In this document: positions 47,410 through 56,005 of the stretch, in pieces
Numbering within the stretch: position 1 is the first letter of the stretch
Layout: the number at the start of each line of letters is the position of its first letter
NCBI GenBank assembly: GCA_018666555.1
Contig: JABIZD010000078.1
Coordinates: forward strand, 1 to 61,351
DNA: 61,351 nucleotides
Reading direction: 5' to 3'
DNA from: Gammaproteobacteria bacterium
Lineage (GTDB): Bacteria; Pseudomonadota; Gammaproteobacteria; Pseudomonadales; Azotimanducaceae
Notes under the pieces: model-generated
The model's database searches: none
What the model saw: the letters and a program-made list of their open reading frames with translations, nothing else
What the model was told of the DNA's origin: nothing
Program-made: the position numbers and the translations under genes

Positions 47410-47793
47410 TGGTCTATGCCTTACGTGGCAACCAAAGGCCGACCAACTAAAGATCTACCAGCCAATACCGACTAACAAAAGGCCTATCCGCCAATACCGA
47501 CCACATTAGGCCTATCCATGACCAGCTTAAATCCATCAATCCTTGGTATTACCGGTCATCATGACCCACCAGACATAATAGCTCGATCATATTACTGACT
47601 GATTTAAGCTGATTTCTGACGAAACAATCAGTAACAGGGATAATTAAACTTTTTATGTCGGTTTTTCAATGTTATAACAATAGAAACAAACAACTGGACT
47701 ATCCAATCACCGTCTTAAGCCTGAATTTTGAACGTTGCACCGGCTACCATGCAGATATTTAAGCCGACAGATAAAATGTATGGCGGAGCGGGC
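47410..47793. other. selB-TPR gene spacer with tandem repeats
   Basis: A 384-base gap. Positions 47461-47489 and 47490-47517 are two adjacent 28-29-base copies sharing GCCAATACCGAC at one end and GGCCTATCC at the other. A third, weaker copy of 23 bases lies at 47439-47461. Downstream is an AT-rich stretch with TATAAC (near 47675) that could be a -10 element for the following operon, without a good -35. No tRNA(Sec) is visible. Confidence 0.6.
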
Positions 47794-48852
47794 ATGATAA
47801 ACAGGTACCTACAGCAGCCTAACCTCGTCGGAACCCTAACTCTCTTGCTTAGCCTAGGACTATGGCAATTACTTACGGTTGTAATGACCCATGCCGAATC
47901 TGTTGTACCCGCTCAAATGGAGATGGCCGCCATTACAGGGGAAATCACCGGGGCTATGAGTAAAACCGAAACAGACCTGCTAATAGCAAGGGGTCAGGCG
48001 CTGGCAAGGGAAGGCCAACGACGCCAGGCGATATCCCTGCTGCAACCGGTAGCTGCCGAAAACCCAGAAAACCAAGTCTTGGAAAAGCAACTGATACTAC
48101 TGCTAATCGAGCACAACAACATTGCCAAAGCAGTCAGTATCATCGAGGTATCGCCTTCGCCAGATGCAGCCCTGGCATTGCTACGAACAAAAATCGAATC
48201 CAAGTTAGAAAAGCTACTCATCAGTGATAAGTTGGTCACGGTTGTTGTCCAGAAACGCATGGACCTGCACGACTTCGATACCGCCATCCTTATTCTGGAT
48301 AGAGCTCTGAGCCGGTTTCCAGAAAGACGTGCAGATTTTTTTACGCTCAAGGGAGAAGCACTTTATAAGCAGAACCGCCTAGAGCTGGCGGAAGAAGAAT
48401 TCATGAAAGCCTTAAATATCAACCCTCTGAACCCGGTTGCAAAAGGGTATGTTACAGAGATTCGTACTACCCTGGAAGCACAGACCAGCACGTCACTGGC
48501 CGAATGGATCAGTATCGCAAAGGATAAACTCGGCGACTTTATTGTCACCTTCCTGGCGCTGTTTACCGCCTTTGCCGTTAATTCCCTAGTTGCACCGATT
48601 TCAATGAAAATCCGTCTGATGCAGGCACGCAGATCTTTTGAAACTGGCGATTATGATGATTTTGCCGATCTGCTCGAAATGCTGCTGGATCAGGAAGATT
48701 TCAAGCCGCTGCGTCAAAATTGCCGGCTACTATTGCGAACAGTCGAATATGAGGAAATACGCGCTATCTTTGAAAAGCACATTATGACCCTCGAGCGACT
48801 CCCCACTCTCCTGCGAATACTGGAAAGGGAAAATGAGAAGTTACTGGAATAA
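47794..48852 (+). CDS. exported/membrane TPR protein
   Basis: A 352-residue protein from ATG 47794 (GGAGCGGG upstream; the frame is open to 47728). A signal-type helix (TLTLLLSLGLWQLLTVVMTHA) starts it. TPR-like helices follow: RGQALAREGQRRQAISLLQPVAAENPEN, and ALYKQNRLELAEEEFMKALNINPLNP. Then comes one membrane helix (FIVTFLALFTAFAVNSLVAPI) and a charged C-terminal domain. It is first in the Mla-like operon and may assemble or anchor the complex (inference). No named family is recognised. Confidence 0.72.
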   Translation: MINRYLQQPNLVGTLTLLLSLGLWQLLTVVMTHAESVVPAQMEMAAITGEITGAMSKTETDLLIARGQALAREGQRRQAISLLQPVAAENPENQVLEKQLILLLIEHNNIAKAVSIIEVSPSPDAALALLRTKIESKLEKLLISDKLVTVVVQKRMDLHDFDTAILILDRALSRFPERRADFFTLKGEALYKQNRLELAEEEFMKALNINPLNPVAKGYVTEIRTTLEAQTSTSLAEWISIAKDKLGDFIVTFLALFTAFAVNSLVAPISMKIRLMQARRSFETGDYDDFADLLEMLLDQEDFKPLRQNCRLLLRTVEYEEIRAIFEKHIMTLERLPTLLRILERENEKLLE

Positions 48853-48912
48853 ATTCGTTAGGTCCTGTCACTGCCTGATTATTTCAGACTACAAACAAGA
48901 ACCGGACAAGGC

Positions 48913-49761
48913 ATGCTAGACCAACAGTCAGATAATCTCAAAATACCGGAAGAAACTCTTTCCTGGTCTGGCACCGGCAAGGCGATCCTAAATCCTTTCG
49001 CCAATTTCTACCATGTTTCCATGGAAATTATCGGGCTCATATCGGTTGCTCTCAAAGCCAGCACCCTGCTCCTCAATAAAAGACGCCGGCAGTTGTTCTA
49101 TGCTCTTTTCCAGCGCCAGGTTTATAACGCTGGTGTGTCTGCACTCTATGTCAACGGCGTGATCGGATTTCTAATCGGTACCCTACTCATTTCCAGACTG
49201 TTCGATTATCTACCCCGGCAGATAATAGAAGATCAGTTCGGACAAATTTTCATGGTGGTGGTTTTCAGAGAACTGGGGCCATTAATATCAGGCATCATCC
49301 TAATAGCCAGATCTGCCACTGCAATTACCTCAGAAATCGGGTATCTGCGCTTACAAAGAGAGTTCCAGGTTCTCAATGGCCTGGGTATCAATCCTGTTTT
49401 CTTGTTCCTTCTACCGGTTTTTTTTGCTTTCCCAGTATCGTTGTTTCTGATGTTCATCTATTTTGATGTCATCGTTTTTCTTTCGAGTTTCGCGGTCGTA
49501 TGGATCTCCGACCCGAGTATTAGTTTTACCGGTTTGCTGGCTAATATCCTCAGTCAGATTACGCTCAATGAAATCGCCATAAATGCTGTCAAGGCCATTT
49601 TGGGAGGCATGCTGATCGGTATCATATCCATTTACTTTGGTGCTAAGGTAGTAGACAGTTTTACCGAGGTAACTGAGTCCATATCGAAAGCCACAACGGC
49701 CCAGTTGCTAGTGTTTTTTATTATTAACGTGCTTCTTTCATTGCTTGCTTACACACAGTAG
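48913..49761 (+). CDS. MlaE-like ABC transporter permease
   Basis: Inner-membrane lipid transporter permease of the MlaE/TGD1 family, 282 residues. An N-terminal amphipathic segment precedes five membrane helices. Family features include GVSALYVNGVIGFLIGTLL, FRELGPLISGIILIARSATAITSEIG (the most diagnostic block) and the EIAINAVKAILGGMLIGII segment. Canonical MlaE couples to MlaF ATPase and MlaD to move phospholipids between membranes. Its ATPase partner here is degenerate. Confidence 0.88.
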   Translation: MLDQQSDNLKIPEETLSWSGTGKAILNPFANFYHVSMEIIGLISVALKASTLLLNKRRRQLFYALFQRQVYNAGVSALYVNGVIGFLIGTLLISRLFDYLPRQIIEDQFGQIFMVVVFRELGPLISGIILIARSATAITSEIGYLRLQREFQVLNGLGINPVFLFLLPVFFAFPVSLFLMFIYFDVIVFLSSFAVVWISDPSISFTGLLANILSQITLNEIAINAVKAILGGMLIGIISIYFGAKVVDSFTEVTESISKATTAQLLVFFIINVLLSLLAYTQ

Positions 49762-49767
49762 GTCGCC

Positions 49768-50424
49768 ATGCCACTCCTCGTCAAAAACCTGAATATCGAA
49801 TACCCGGGCAAGGTGCTGTTCAAAGACCTGCAGGTAGAGATTGAGGACCAGAAAATCGTCGCCGTCAGGACCGAGGTCCTGGACGGCGGTACTACCTTGT
49901 TAAAAGGGTTGGCTGGTATGTTAGATGGCATCGATGGTGAGGTTCGTCTAGATGGCATCGATTTGCTTCACATGGACCCGGCGCAAAGGGCTCTGAAGGT
50001 CGGTTACGTTTATGAACAACAAGGCCTGGTAAGCCTGTACGACTGCTTCCAGAATATTGCTCTGCCTCTGCAATTTCATACCACCACAGGAAATGAGCTT
50101 GTCGAATCAAGGATATTCTCGTTATGCGAAAAGTTTAATGTCGACAGGCAGATACTTAATGAATACCCACATGCCTTGAACGATGTCCAATGCAGAATGA
50201 TCAACCTGCTTAGAGCACTGGTGATAGAACCGAAACTGCTGCTCATAGACGAACTGGAGGGTGGGATGTCAGAAAGGGTTTTAGGGGATACAATCGATAC
50301 CTTAAGGGAAGAACAGAAGAATAACGCCATGATTGTGATCATCACCACCGCTGACGATTTACTCCTCGATCAAGCCGATTACTCTTATCAGATTGAAAAT
50401 AATAAATTGCGTGAGTGTCACTAA
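49768..50424 (+). CDS. MlaF-like ABC protein with degenerate ATPase motifs
   Basis: A 218-residue ABC-fold protein between MlaE- and MlaD-like genes. Compared with MlaF (GPSGIGKTT), the P-loop region at residues 34-44 reads RTEVLDGGTTL, so the catalytic lysine is a glycine. The signature LSGG is LNDVQ (137-141), and the H-loop His is lost (TTADD, 193-197). Walker B LLLIDE (157-162) remains. The fold and flanking sequence (TTLLKGLAG, DGEVRLDGIDL) are otherwise well kept, so this is a maintained pseudo-ATPase rather than a decayed gene. ATP hydrolysis seems unlikely. Confidence 0.85.
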   Translation: MPLLVKNLNIEYPGKVLFKDLQVEIEDQKIVAVRTEVLDGGTTLLKGLAGMLDGIDGEVRLDGIDLLHMDPAQRALKVGYVYEQQGLVSLYDCFQNIALPLQFHTTTGNELVESRIFSLCEKFNVDRQILNEYPHALNDVQCRMINLLRALVIEPKLLLIDELEGGMSERVLGDTIDTLREEQKNNAMIVIITTADDLLLDQADYSYQIENNKLRECH

Positions 50425-51461
50425 TGCCGACCACTGCTTATCGACCATTCGAGGTTAGTTCAAAGGACAAAATCGTTGGTCTTTTCGTAATAGGCGCTTT
50501 TTTAATCCTACTGCTGGGGTTTATTATCCCTTTGATTAAAGATCTTGCTGTAGATAACCGGTTATCCTTTCACACGATTATCGAGCGAACTTACGGCATA
50601 GCACCTGAAGCAACCGTTAGCCTCCGCGGGGTGAATATCGGCTCGGTTACCAAAGTAGAGCTGAATGAAGAAGGCATGGTGAGAGTCGAACTGGCACTAT
50701 CCGAGCAATACCTGAGCTTCTATACACGAACCAGTCGATTGAGTGTTGATAGTGAATTAGGCGTCAATTCGATACTGACCGGCAGTGGGTTGATTCTACA
50801 TCCCGGCAGACCCGGTGAATCCACCCTGACCGAAGCCGCCTTTATTCCAACTGATATTCCCCAGGGATTCAGTTCCATGCTGGAAGAGCTCGACCTGACC
50901 CAACTGGCCGATCAAATCAGCACCATTGTAAATTCACTCGAATCCATATCCATGGGTTTTGTGGACAATCAGGATAAGCTTTACCGGAGCCTGGAAAACT
51001 TTGAAATGGCGACTCAAAGGCTGGCAGAAGTTTCTGAGGAAATGCCACAAATTTTTACGGCCATTGAAGCCAGCCTGGCAAGTCTGGAATCAACCTTACA
51101 GGGTATCAATCTGATTGTAGACAACTCAAGCGATGACCTGGCGCTGACTATCAGCAACACTGCCAAGCTAACACAACAGGCCACCATCACGCTTCGCGAA
51201 GCCAAGGAACTGCTGGAAACGGGTCAACCGGCGCTTGAATTACTACCTTTTGTCCTGGAAACAACAGACAATACCCTCAGGAGTGTCGATCAGTTAAGTG
51301 AGCAGATGAGTCGGTCCTGGCTGTTTGGCGCAAGGAAAAACAACAAGGACGAACCCGAAATCGTCGAAGACGATATTATGACACGCGTGGAAAAGGCCAG
51401 AGCGAAACGCAATAGCGAAAACTCACAGAGCACACAGAGCACTACGGAGGACGTACCATGA
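50424..51461 (+). CDS. MlaD-like MCE-domain protein
   Basis: A 345-residue protein with one N-terminal membrane helix (IVGLFVIGAFLILLLGFIIPL) and a periplasmic MCE domain (about residues 45-130: YGIAPEATVSLRGVNIGSVTKVEL ... GLILHPGRPG). A long helical region follows (about 150-300). MCE proteins form hexameric rings or tunnels for lipids. The charged tail is longer than in E. coli MlaD. The ATG overlaps the stop of the ABC gene (TAATG). Confidence 0.85.
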   Translation: MPTTAYRPFEVSSKDKIVGLFVIGAFLILLLGFIIPLIKDLAVDNRLSFHTIIERTYGIAPEATVSLRGVNIGSVTKVELNEEGMVRVELALSEQYLSFYTRTSRLSVDSELGVNSILTGSGLILHPGRPGESTLTEAAFIPTDIPQGFSSMLEELDLTQLADQISTIVNSLESISMGFVDNQDKLYRSLENFEMATQRLAEVSEEMPQIFTAIEASLASLESTLQGINLIVDNSSDDLALTISNTAKLTQQATITLREAKELLETGQPALELLPFVLETTDNTLRSVDQLSEQMSRSWLFGARKNNKDEPEIVEDDIMTRVEKARAKRNSENSQSTQSTTEDVP

Positions 51462-53317
51462 AAACCATCAGACTGACCTTTTTGCTGTCCATCTCAATAA
51501 TGACAGGATGCGCCGTACAAACTGATTCAGGGATAATGGCAGGACCCGCTCTAACTACCGAGACTGCCAGCAGCGAAATACAAACGGATCCAAATCTGCC
51601 CAGTACGATCGCCGTTCTTCCATTCAGCAACCAAACTGACAGTGACCTTGCCATCTCAGTCGTCCGGAAGACTCTAATCAATCATTTCTCGTCGAAGAAC
51701 TATCGCATCCTGCACAGCGCTGAAGTCGATGAAAGGCTTAATATGGCGGGTCTGGATAACCCGGAAAAAGTCACTAGCGCTCCTGCTTCGCAAATCCGCG
51801 AACTTCTTGGTGTGGATGGCCTTATCTTCGGTGCAGTCACTCATTATGAAAAGCGCTTTGCAGGTATCGGCGCCCAGATTTCGGTCGGCGTTGAACTGGA
51901 ATTCCGCAATCAGTCCGATCAAGTTATCTGGTCTGTTAAAGACGTCAGGAAATCCTACGCTGGAGGCGTATCTACTTCGCCAGTAGGACTAATTCTTAAT
52001 GCCCTGGCAGCAGCAAAACACCTCTACGGTGATATTAACCTGTTCAGGGCAGCTGATGACCTTGGCCGCGCACTAGCCGAGCAGATGCCCGCGCCTGAAT
52101 TTCTCGCAGGCAAGGCCCTGCCCTTGATAACCAATGTAGTTCATTCCGGTGCAGGACAGTCCCTTCGCTATGGCGATGTTTTAGAGATTGGTATTGAAGG
52201 TGAAGCCGGCCTAACAGCGGTTGCCAGTATAGAAGGAGCCGGTCTGATTGAACTCAGCGAGGTGGAACCAGGCCAGTACATCGGTCGACTGAGTATTAGT
52301 AATACGCTGAACATCAATAACGTTAATCTGGTCGGTCGACTCAGGAATAGCACCGGGCAATATTCTTCCTGGGTGTCGCCCTACGGCCTGGTCAATATCG
52401 ATAATCAACCGCCCGGTGCAATTAGTCAGCTAACCCTTAAATCGAACGACGGCCAGATCAAACTGAACTGGGAACCGACTGATGCAGACGTCATCAAATA
52501 TCAGCTTACAATGACTGACCCGAACACCCTGGAACAGCAGCGATTTACAATTGCAAATACCGCCTACGAATGGCTGAATCTGGAAAACTTTAAGCCTTTT
52601 GAGCTTAGTATTCTGGCTATTGATGCTGCAGGTAACCTGGGAATGGAAACCACTACTTCCGCCATGGCAGCACCTGATCCCCGGTTTTCTTCCGCTGAGG
52701 ATATGATCAGCACTGTTCCTCAAGTCATTCATGGCACCTTCAGAATGCTGGCAGAAAACAATCCTTTTATACTCAATTCAGAAACAACCATCGCTACTGA
52801 CGGGATACTCCTGGTTGGTCCCGGCGTCAACATCAATGTAAGTCCCAATGCCAGACTGTTGGTGCTCGGCGAAATACATAGCTTCGGCAGCAAGCAAAGA
52901 CCCGTCAGAACCCGCTCCACTAATGGCCAAAATTTCCAGAACTTCCTGATACTGAAATCCACCCAGAATATTTCGCTGCAGGGCTTATGGATTGATAATG
53001 CTAACCTCCCAATAGAAATACTGGCGGGCACGCCGACGATTTCAGGAGCCGCTTTACTGGGTGCATTCAACGCAATCACCATCTCTGGTTCGGCTAGACC
53101 CTTGATCAAAGACAGCCTGGTTAGTGGCGCGCAGGCAAGTGGCGTTATCATCAGTGGTCAGGCACAACCCATTTTGAAGGGTAACCAATTTGCCAATAAT
53201 GAACCCTTTCACCTGCAAAATGGATCGAATTATGAAGTTGACGTCCGAGACAATAAATTCAGCCCTGGTGCTTCAGCGACGACCCTGCTAGGTCAATTCA
53301 AATATGAGGAGCAGTAA
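51458..53317 (+). CDS. multidomain lipoprotein: GNA1162-like, FN3-like and beta-helix
   Basis: A 619-residue putative lipoprotein with lipobox IMTGC (Cys18). Residues about 48-215 resemble the GNA1162/DUF799 lipoprotein family (TIAVLPFSNQTDSDLAISVV, LLGVDGLIFGAVTHYEKRF, WSVKDVRKSYAGG). About 325-410 look like a fibronectin type III domain (PPGAISQLTLKSNDGQIKLNWEP). About 430-619 look like a right-handed parallel beta-helix (repeated ISGSARPLIKDSLVSGAQA, ISGQAQPILKGNQF). It starts 4 bases before the MCE gene ends. The role is unknown; it may be a lipid-system partner at the outer membrane. Confidence 0.72.
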   Translation: MKTIRLTFLLSISIMTGCAVQTDSGIMAGPALTTETASSEIQTDPNLPSTIAVLPFSNQTDSDLAISVVRKTLINHFSSKNYRILHSAEVDERLNMAGLDNPEKVTSAPASQIRELLGVDGLIFGAVTHYEKRFAGIGAQISVGVELEFRNQSDQVIWSVKDVRKSYAGGVSTSPVGLILNALAAAKHLYGDINLFRAADDLGRALAEQMPAPEFLAGKALPLITNVVHSGAGQSLRYGDVLEIGIEGEAGLTAVASIEGAGLIELSEVEPGQYIGRLSISNTLNINNVNLVGRLRNSTGQYSSWVSPYGLVNIDNQPPGAISQLTLKSNDGQIKLNWEPTDADVIKYQLTMTDPNTLEQQRFTIANTAYEWLNLENFKPFELSILAIDAAGNLGMETTTSAMAAPDPRFSSAEDMISTVPQVIHGTFRMLAENNPFILNSETTIATDGILLVGPGVNINVSPNARLLVLGEIHSFGSKQRPVRTRSTNGQNFQNFLILKSTQNISLQGLWIDNANLPIEILAGTPTISGAALLGAFNAITISGSARPLIKDSLVSGAQASGVIISGQAQPILKGNQFANNEPFHLQNGSNYEVDVRDNKFSPGASATTLLGQFKYEEQ

Positions 53318-53318
53318 T

Positions 53319-54305
53319 ATGACCCTACTCAGACTGCTTGTAATCATCCTGCTAGCAACGACCAGCTTGACCCAGGCCCGAGCAGACAACTATATCGAAT
53401 GGGTAGGTGCTAACAGCGGCATCGACTGGACCCAGGGCAAAGCACAAGCAGACGGCGCTGGCCTGGCTAAGGAAGGCTCACCGCCGAGCCTGGCAAAATT
53501 GATGGCCTGTCGGGCTGCGGTAGTAGACGCTCAGCGAAACCTGCTCGAGTCAGTACAAGGGGTTCGAGTAGAGGGAATCACCGTGGTAGACAAGCTAATG
53601 GTCGACAGTGATATCATTAAGTCGAGTGTACAGGGGTTGCTGCGAGGTGCCGTTATCAGTGATCGGCGACCGCAGCCAGATGGAACCTGCGAGATCACCC
53701 TGACAGCGCCTCTGGCCGGCAATTTCACGAAACAAGTTTATACCGAAATATTTAACGAAAAAGCTGAAAACGATCTCACCGAGACCCTCCTGAGAGCTAG
53801 CGAGTGGCTGGCAGAGGGCCTCCGATCGATTAGTCTGAATCTGATAACACCTGCCCACGCCCAGGACACAGATCCATGGCAGGCGCCGCTTGACGCGCTG
53901 GCAGGGAGAATCAGCGCTCTTGAAACACTACTTTCAGCCAGACCAACCCTGGATATTAACAAAAGCTCAGAACCAACCGGCCTGGTCATTGATGCCAGAG
54001 GAAGTAATTTCATCCCGTCCATGTCACCCAAAATTCGCAAGTTGCGTGCCGGTGTCATCTACCCTGATGCGGACCATCAAAGAACACGTACAGATCGAGG
54101 CCAACTGGTTTCCTTGTTTACCAGGCAGCTCGAAACAGCCAGACAGCACCCTATAGTCGGCGAACGGCCCCTGGTGCTAAAGGCATTAAGAACCTGGGGA
54201 GCGACTCGTACCGAAATTGTGCTTGGTACAGAGTCTTCTGAAAGACTATCTAAACTGGTCTCAGCAGGACTGCTCGAAGACGCAGGCGTGATCATCGTAC
54301 TCTGA
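53319..54305 (+). CDS. exported LPP20-like protein
   Basis: A 328-residue exported protein with a cleavable signal peptide (LLVIILLATTSLTQARA). The N-terminal part has the pattern of LPP20/FlgT-N proteins (WTQGKAQADGAG ... KLMACRAAVVDAQRNLLESVQGVRVEG ... SSVQGLLRGAV), small domains common in bacterial envelope lipoproteins. The C-terminal half is not recognised. GAGGAG lies just before ATG 53319, which I chose over an earlier in-frame ATG inside the upstream gene. It is part of the Mla-like operon. Confidence 0.68.
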   Translation: MTLLRLLVIILLATTSLTQARADNYIEWVGANSGIDWTQGKAQADGAGLAKEGSPPSLAKLMACRAAVVDAQRNLLESVQGVRVEGITVVDKLMVDSDIIKSSVQGLLRGAVISDRRPQPDGTCEITLTAPLAGNFTKQVYTEIFNEKAENDLTETLLRASEWLAEGLRSISLNLITPAHAQDTDPWQAPLDALAGRISALETLLSARPTLDINKSSEPTGLVIDARGSNFIPSMSPKIRKLRAGVIYPDADHQRTRTDRGQLVSLFTRQLETARQHPIVGERPLVLKALRTWGATRTEIVLGTESSERLSKLVSAGLLEDAGVIIVL

Positions 54306-54316
54306 GGAAACTACCT

Positions 54317-55204
54317 ATGAAAATTATGACAATGGCTGCTTTATGCTTAATACCCTTGCTTGCAATAGCTGAACAGTCATCGATTACCGAGGCTGACGGC
54401 TATTCCTGTATGGGTATAGATTATTCTAAGAAGCAAACCGAAAATCTGGCCCTGCAAGATGCTAAACGTAAAGCCGTCGAATTTTCCCAGACCTTTATCC
54501 AAAGCACCACGGTGATGGAAAACTTTTCCCTCAAACAGGACCTGGTAGAAGCATTTGCAAGAGCAGACGTAAAAATACTCTCAGTACTCGACGAACTGTG
54601 GGATGATCCGGCAGTTGGAGATTGCTACAACATCAGAATCCAGGCGGAAGTGGTTCCTGTCGCCGAAGAAATGAACCGTGTCATGGTAGAAGGCAATCTC
54701 ACGGATGATCCGAGAGCCCCTTTAAATGTTCAACTGTGGGCTAACAGGGAAGTATTGAGAGAGGGGGATAATTTAAAGATCTACCTGAAGAGCAACAAAC
54801 CATTTTTTGGGAGATTGATCTATGTTGATGCATCAGGGACAAAGCTACAATTACTGCCCAACCCTTACCGCAGTGACGTTTACTTCCAGGGTGGTGTTAT
54901 CTACGAGGTTCCAGCAGGCACCGACCGCTTCGATATGACGGTAACCCCGCCATTCGGCGCGGAATCACTCACAGTGTATGCCAGCACTTCCCCCTTGGGT
55001 GACCTGTCCACCACAAACCTTGGACCGGTATTGGAGGTTCAGGAAGAAGTCCAGGCAATCGCAGTAAAAACACGCGGCATTAAAGTTTCAGCAAGACCAA
55101 TGAACAATGCAAAGCCGTTAACTTATGATAGTAGCGAGATAAGCGAATTTTCGGAAACCACCATCCATTTGCAGACTCAAGCGGCAATAGAAGAAAACCT
55201 GTAG
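54317..55204 (+). CDS. exported DUF4384-domain protein
   Basis: A 295-residue exported protein. The signal peptide (MAALCLIPLLAIAEQ) is followed by an LPP20/FlgT-N-like region (ALQDAKRKAVEFSQTFIQSTTVMENF) and, from about residue 135, a DUF4384-like beta domain (LWANREVLREGDNLKIYLKSNKPFFGRLIYVDASGTKLQLLPN). The last 60 residues are hydrophilic. GAGGAA precedes the ATG. DUF4384 is found in many envelope and signalling proteins without an assigned reaction. It ends just before the selenoperoxiredoxin gene. Confidence 0.72.
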   Translation: MKIMTMAALCLIPLLAIAEQSSITEADGYSCMGIDYSKKQTENLALQDAKRKAVEFSQTFIQSTTVMENFSLKQDLVEAFARADVKILSVLDELWDDPAVGDCYNIRIQAEVVPVAEEMNRVMVEGNLTDDPRAPLNVQLWANREVLREGDNLKIYLKSNKPFFGRLIYVDASGTKLQLLPNPYRSDVYFQGGVIYEVPAGTDRFDMTVTPPFGAESLTVYASTSPLGDLSTTNLGPVLEVQEEVQAIAVKTRGIKVSARPMNNAKPLTYDSSEISEFSETTIHLQTQAAIEENL

Positions 55205-55225
55205 ATGATAACGAGGTCACAGAAT

Positions 55226-55786
55226 ATGATAAAAAGCCATAGAACCCCAATAACCTATCCACTAAAGCGATTAAGCGTACTCCTGAGCGTCATACTGACG
55301 GGGCTACTTGTTGTGGGTAGCCTGGCTGCGAGAGCTGAGCTGATGGTCGGTGATCCCGCCCCTGAATTCTCGGTCATGGGATCAGACGGAAAATTGCACG
55401 CATTGTCCGATTCCAGGGGAAATAACCCGCTTGTGATCGCCTTTTTCCCTAAAGCTTTTACCGGTGGATGAACCCTGCAATGCAAATCGCTGCGTGACAG
55501 TGATAAAGAAATTCAGAACTTTAATATCACCTACTATATGGCGAGCACCGACAATCTCGAAAAAAATACCGCTTTTGCGGAGAAAAACTCGGCAACCTTC
55601 CCGATTCTTGCTGATCCGGACAAAAAAATGAGCAAGGCTTATGGCGTGCTTATGCCGGTTGGGCTCGCTAAACGCTGGACTTTTTACATTGACAAATCCG
55701 GGATTATCCAAAAAATTGACAAAAAAGTTAATGCTCGGACGGCAGGCGCTGACTTAGTTGAGCACTTGAAAGCATTGCATTTTTAA
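55226..55786 (+). CDS. periplasmic selenocysteine peroxiredoxin (in-frame UGA = Sec)
   Basis: An AhpC/TSA-type peroxiredoxin of 186 residues if the TGA at 55469-55471 is read as Sec82. The TGA occupies the peroxidatic site: FFPKAFTGG-U-TLQC, where homologues have Cys. Downstream the same frame encodes the rest of the fold (ILADPDKKMSKAYGV, AKRWTFYIDKSG) to a normal stop. A signal-type helix ends in AARA, which implies periplasmic action. Cys86 is the only cysteine left after cleavage and may resolve the selenenic acid. I chose ATG 55226 with GAGG upstream; ATG 55205 is possible. It is last in the Mla-like operon. Confidence 0.88.
55486..55504 (+). promoter_or_regulatory. bacterial SECIS-like hairpin for the peroxiredoxin gene
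   Basis: ATCGCTG and CAGTGAT form a 7-bp stem (one G-U) around the loop CGTGA. The loop begins 21 bases after the UGA and has G in its second position, matching bacterial SECIS rules. It lies within the coding sequence, as is normal for bacteria. Confidence 0.72.
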
Positions 55787-56005
55787 ACAACCTGGCCGCG
55801 CCGGGTAATAGCACTTGGAGTGAAACAAAAAACTTTTGTGCAGGAACCAGCCAGTCTTGTCCCTCGGGCTGCGAAATATTGACAATGATGACAGTACCTT
55901 CATTGCTTATCTGACATCTGCTGAATACAATTTGTATGCGCAGGCGCCTTCCTTTGATCGAGGTGGCTCCACAGCAGATCACCCCTAGCTCAGAAGGTCT
56001 AATAC

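Noticed and set aside
47410-47793. tRNA(Sec) gene after selB
   Set aside because: I looked for a roughly 95-base cloverleaf with a UCA anticodon and CCA end on both strands; none is visible here or in the other long spacers.
55469-55471. Reading the peroxiredoxin as truncated at 88 codons
   Set aside because: The TGA replaces the peroxidatic residue and the downstream frame encodes the remaining conserved fold with a SECIS-like hairpin.
55793-55809. Terminator after the selenoperoxiredoxin gene
   Set aside because: CCTGGC-CGC-GCCGGG can pair but the stem is short and no T-tract follows.
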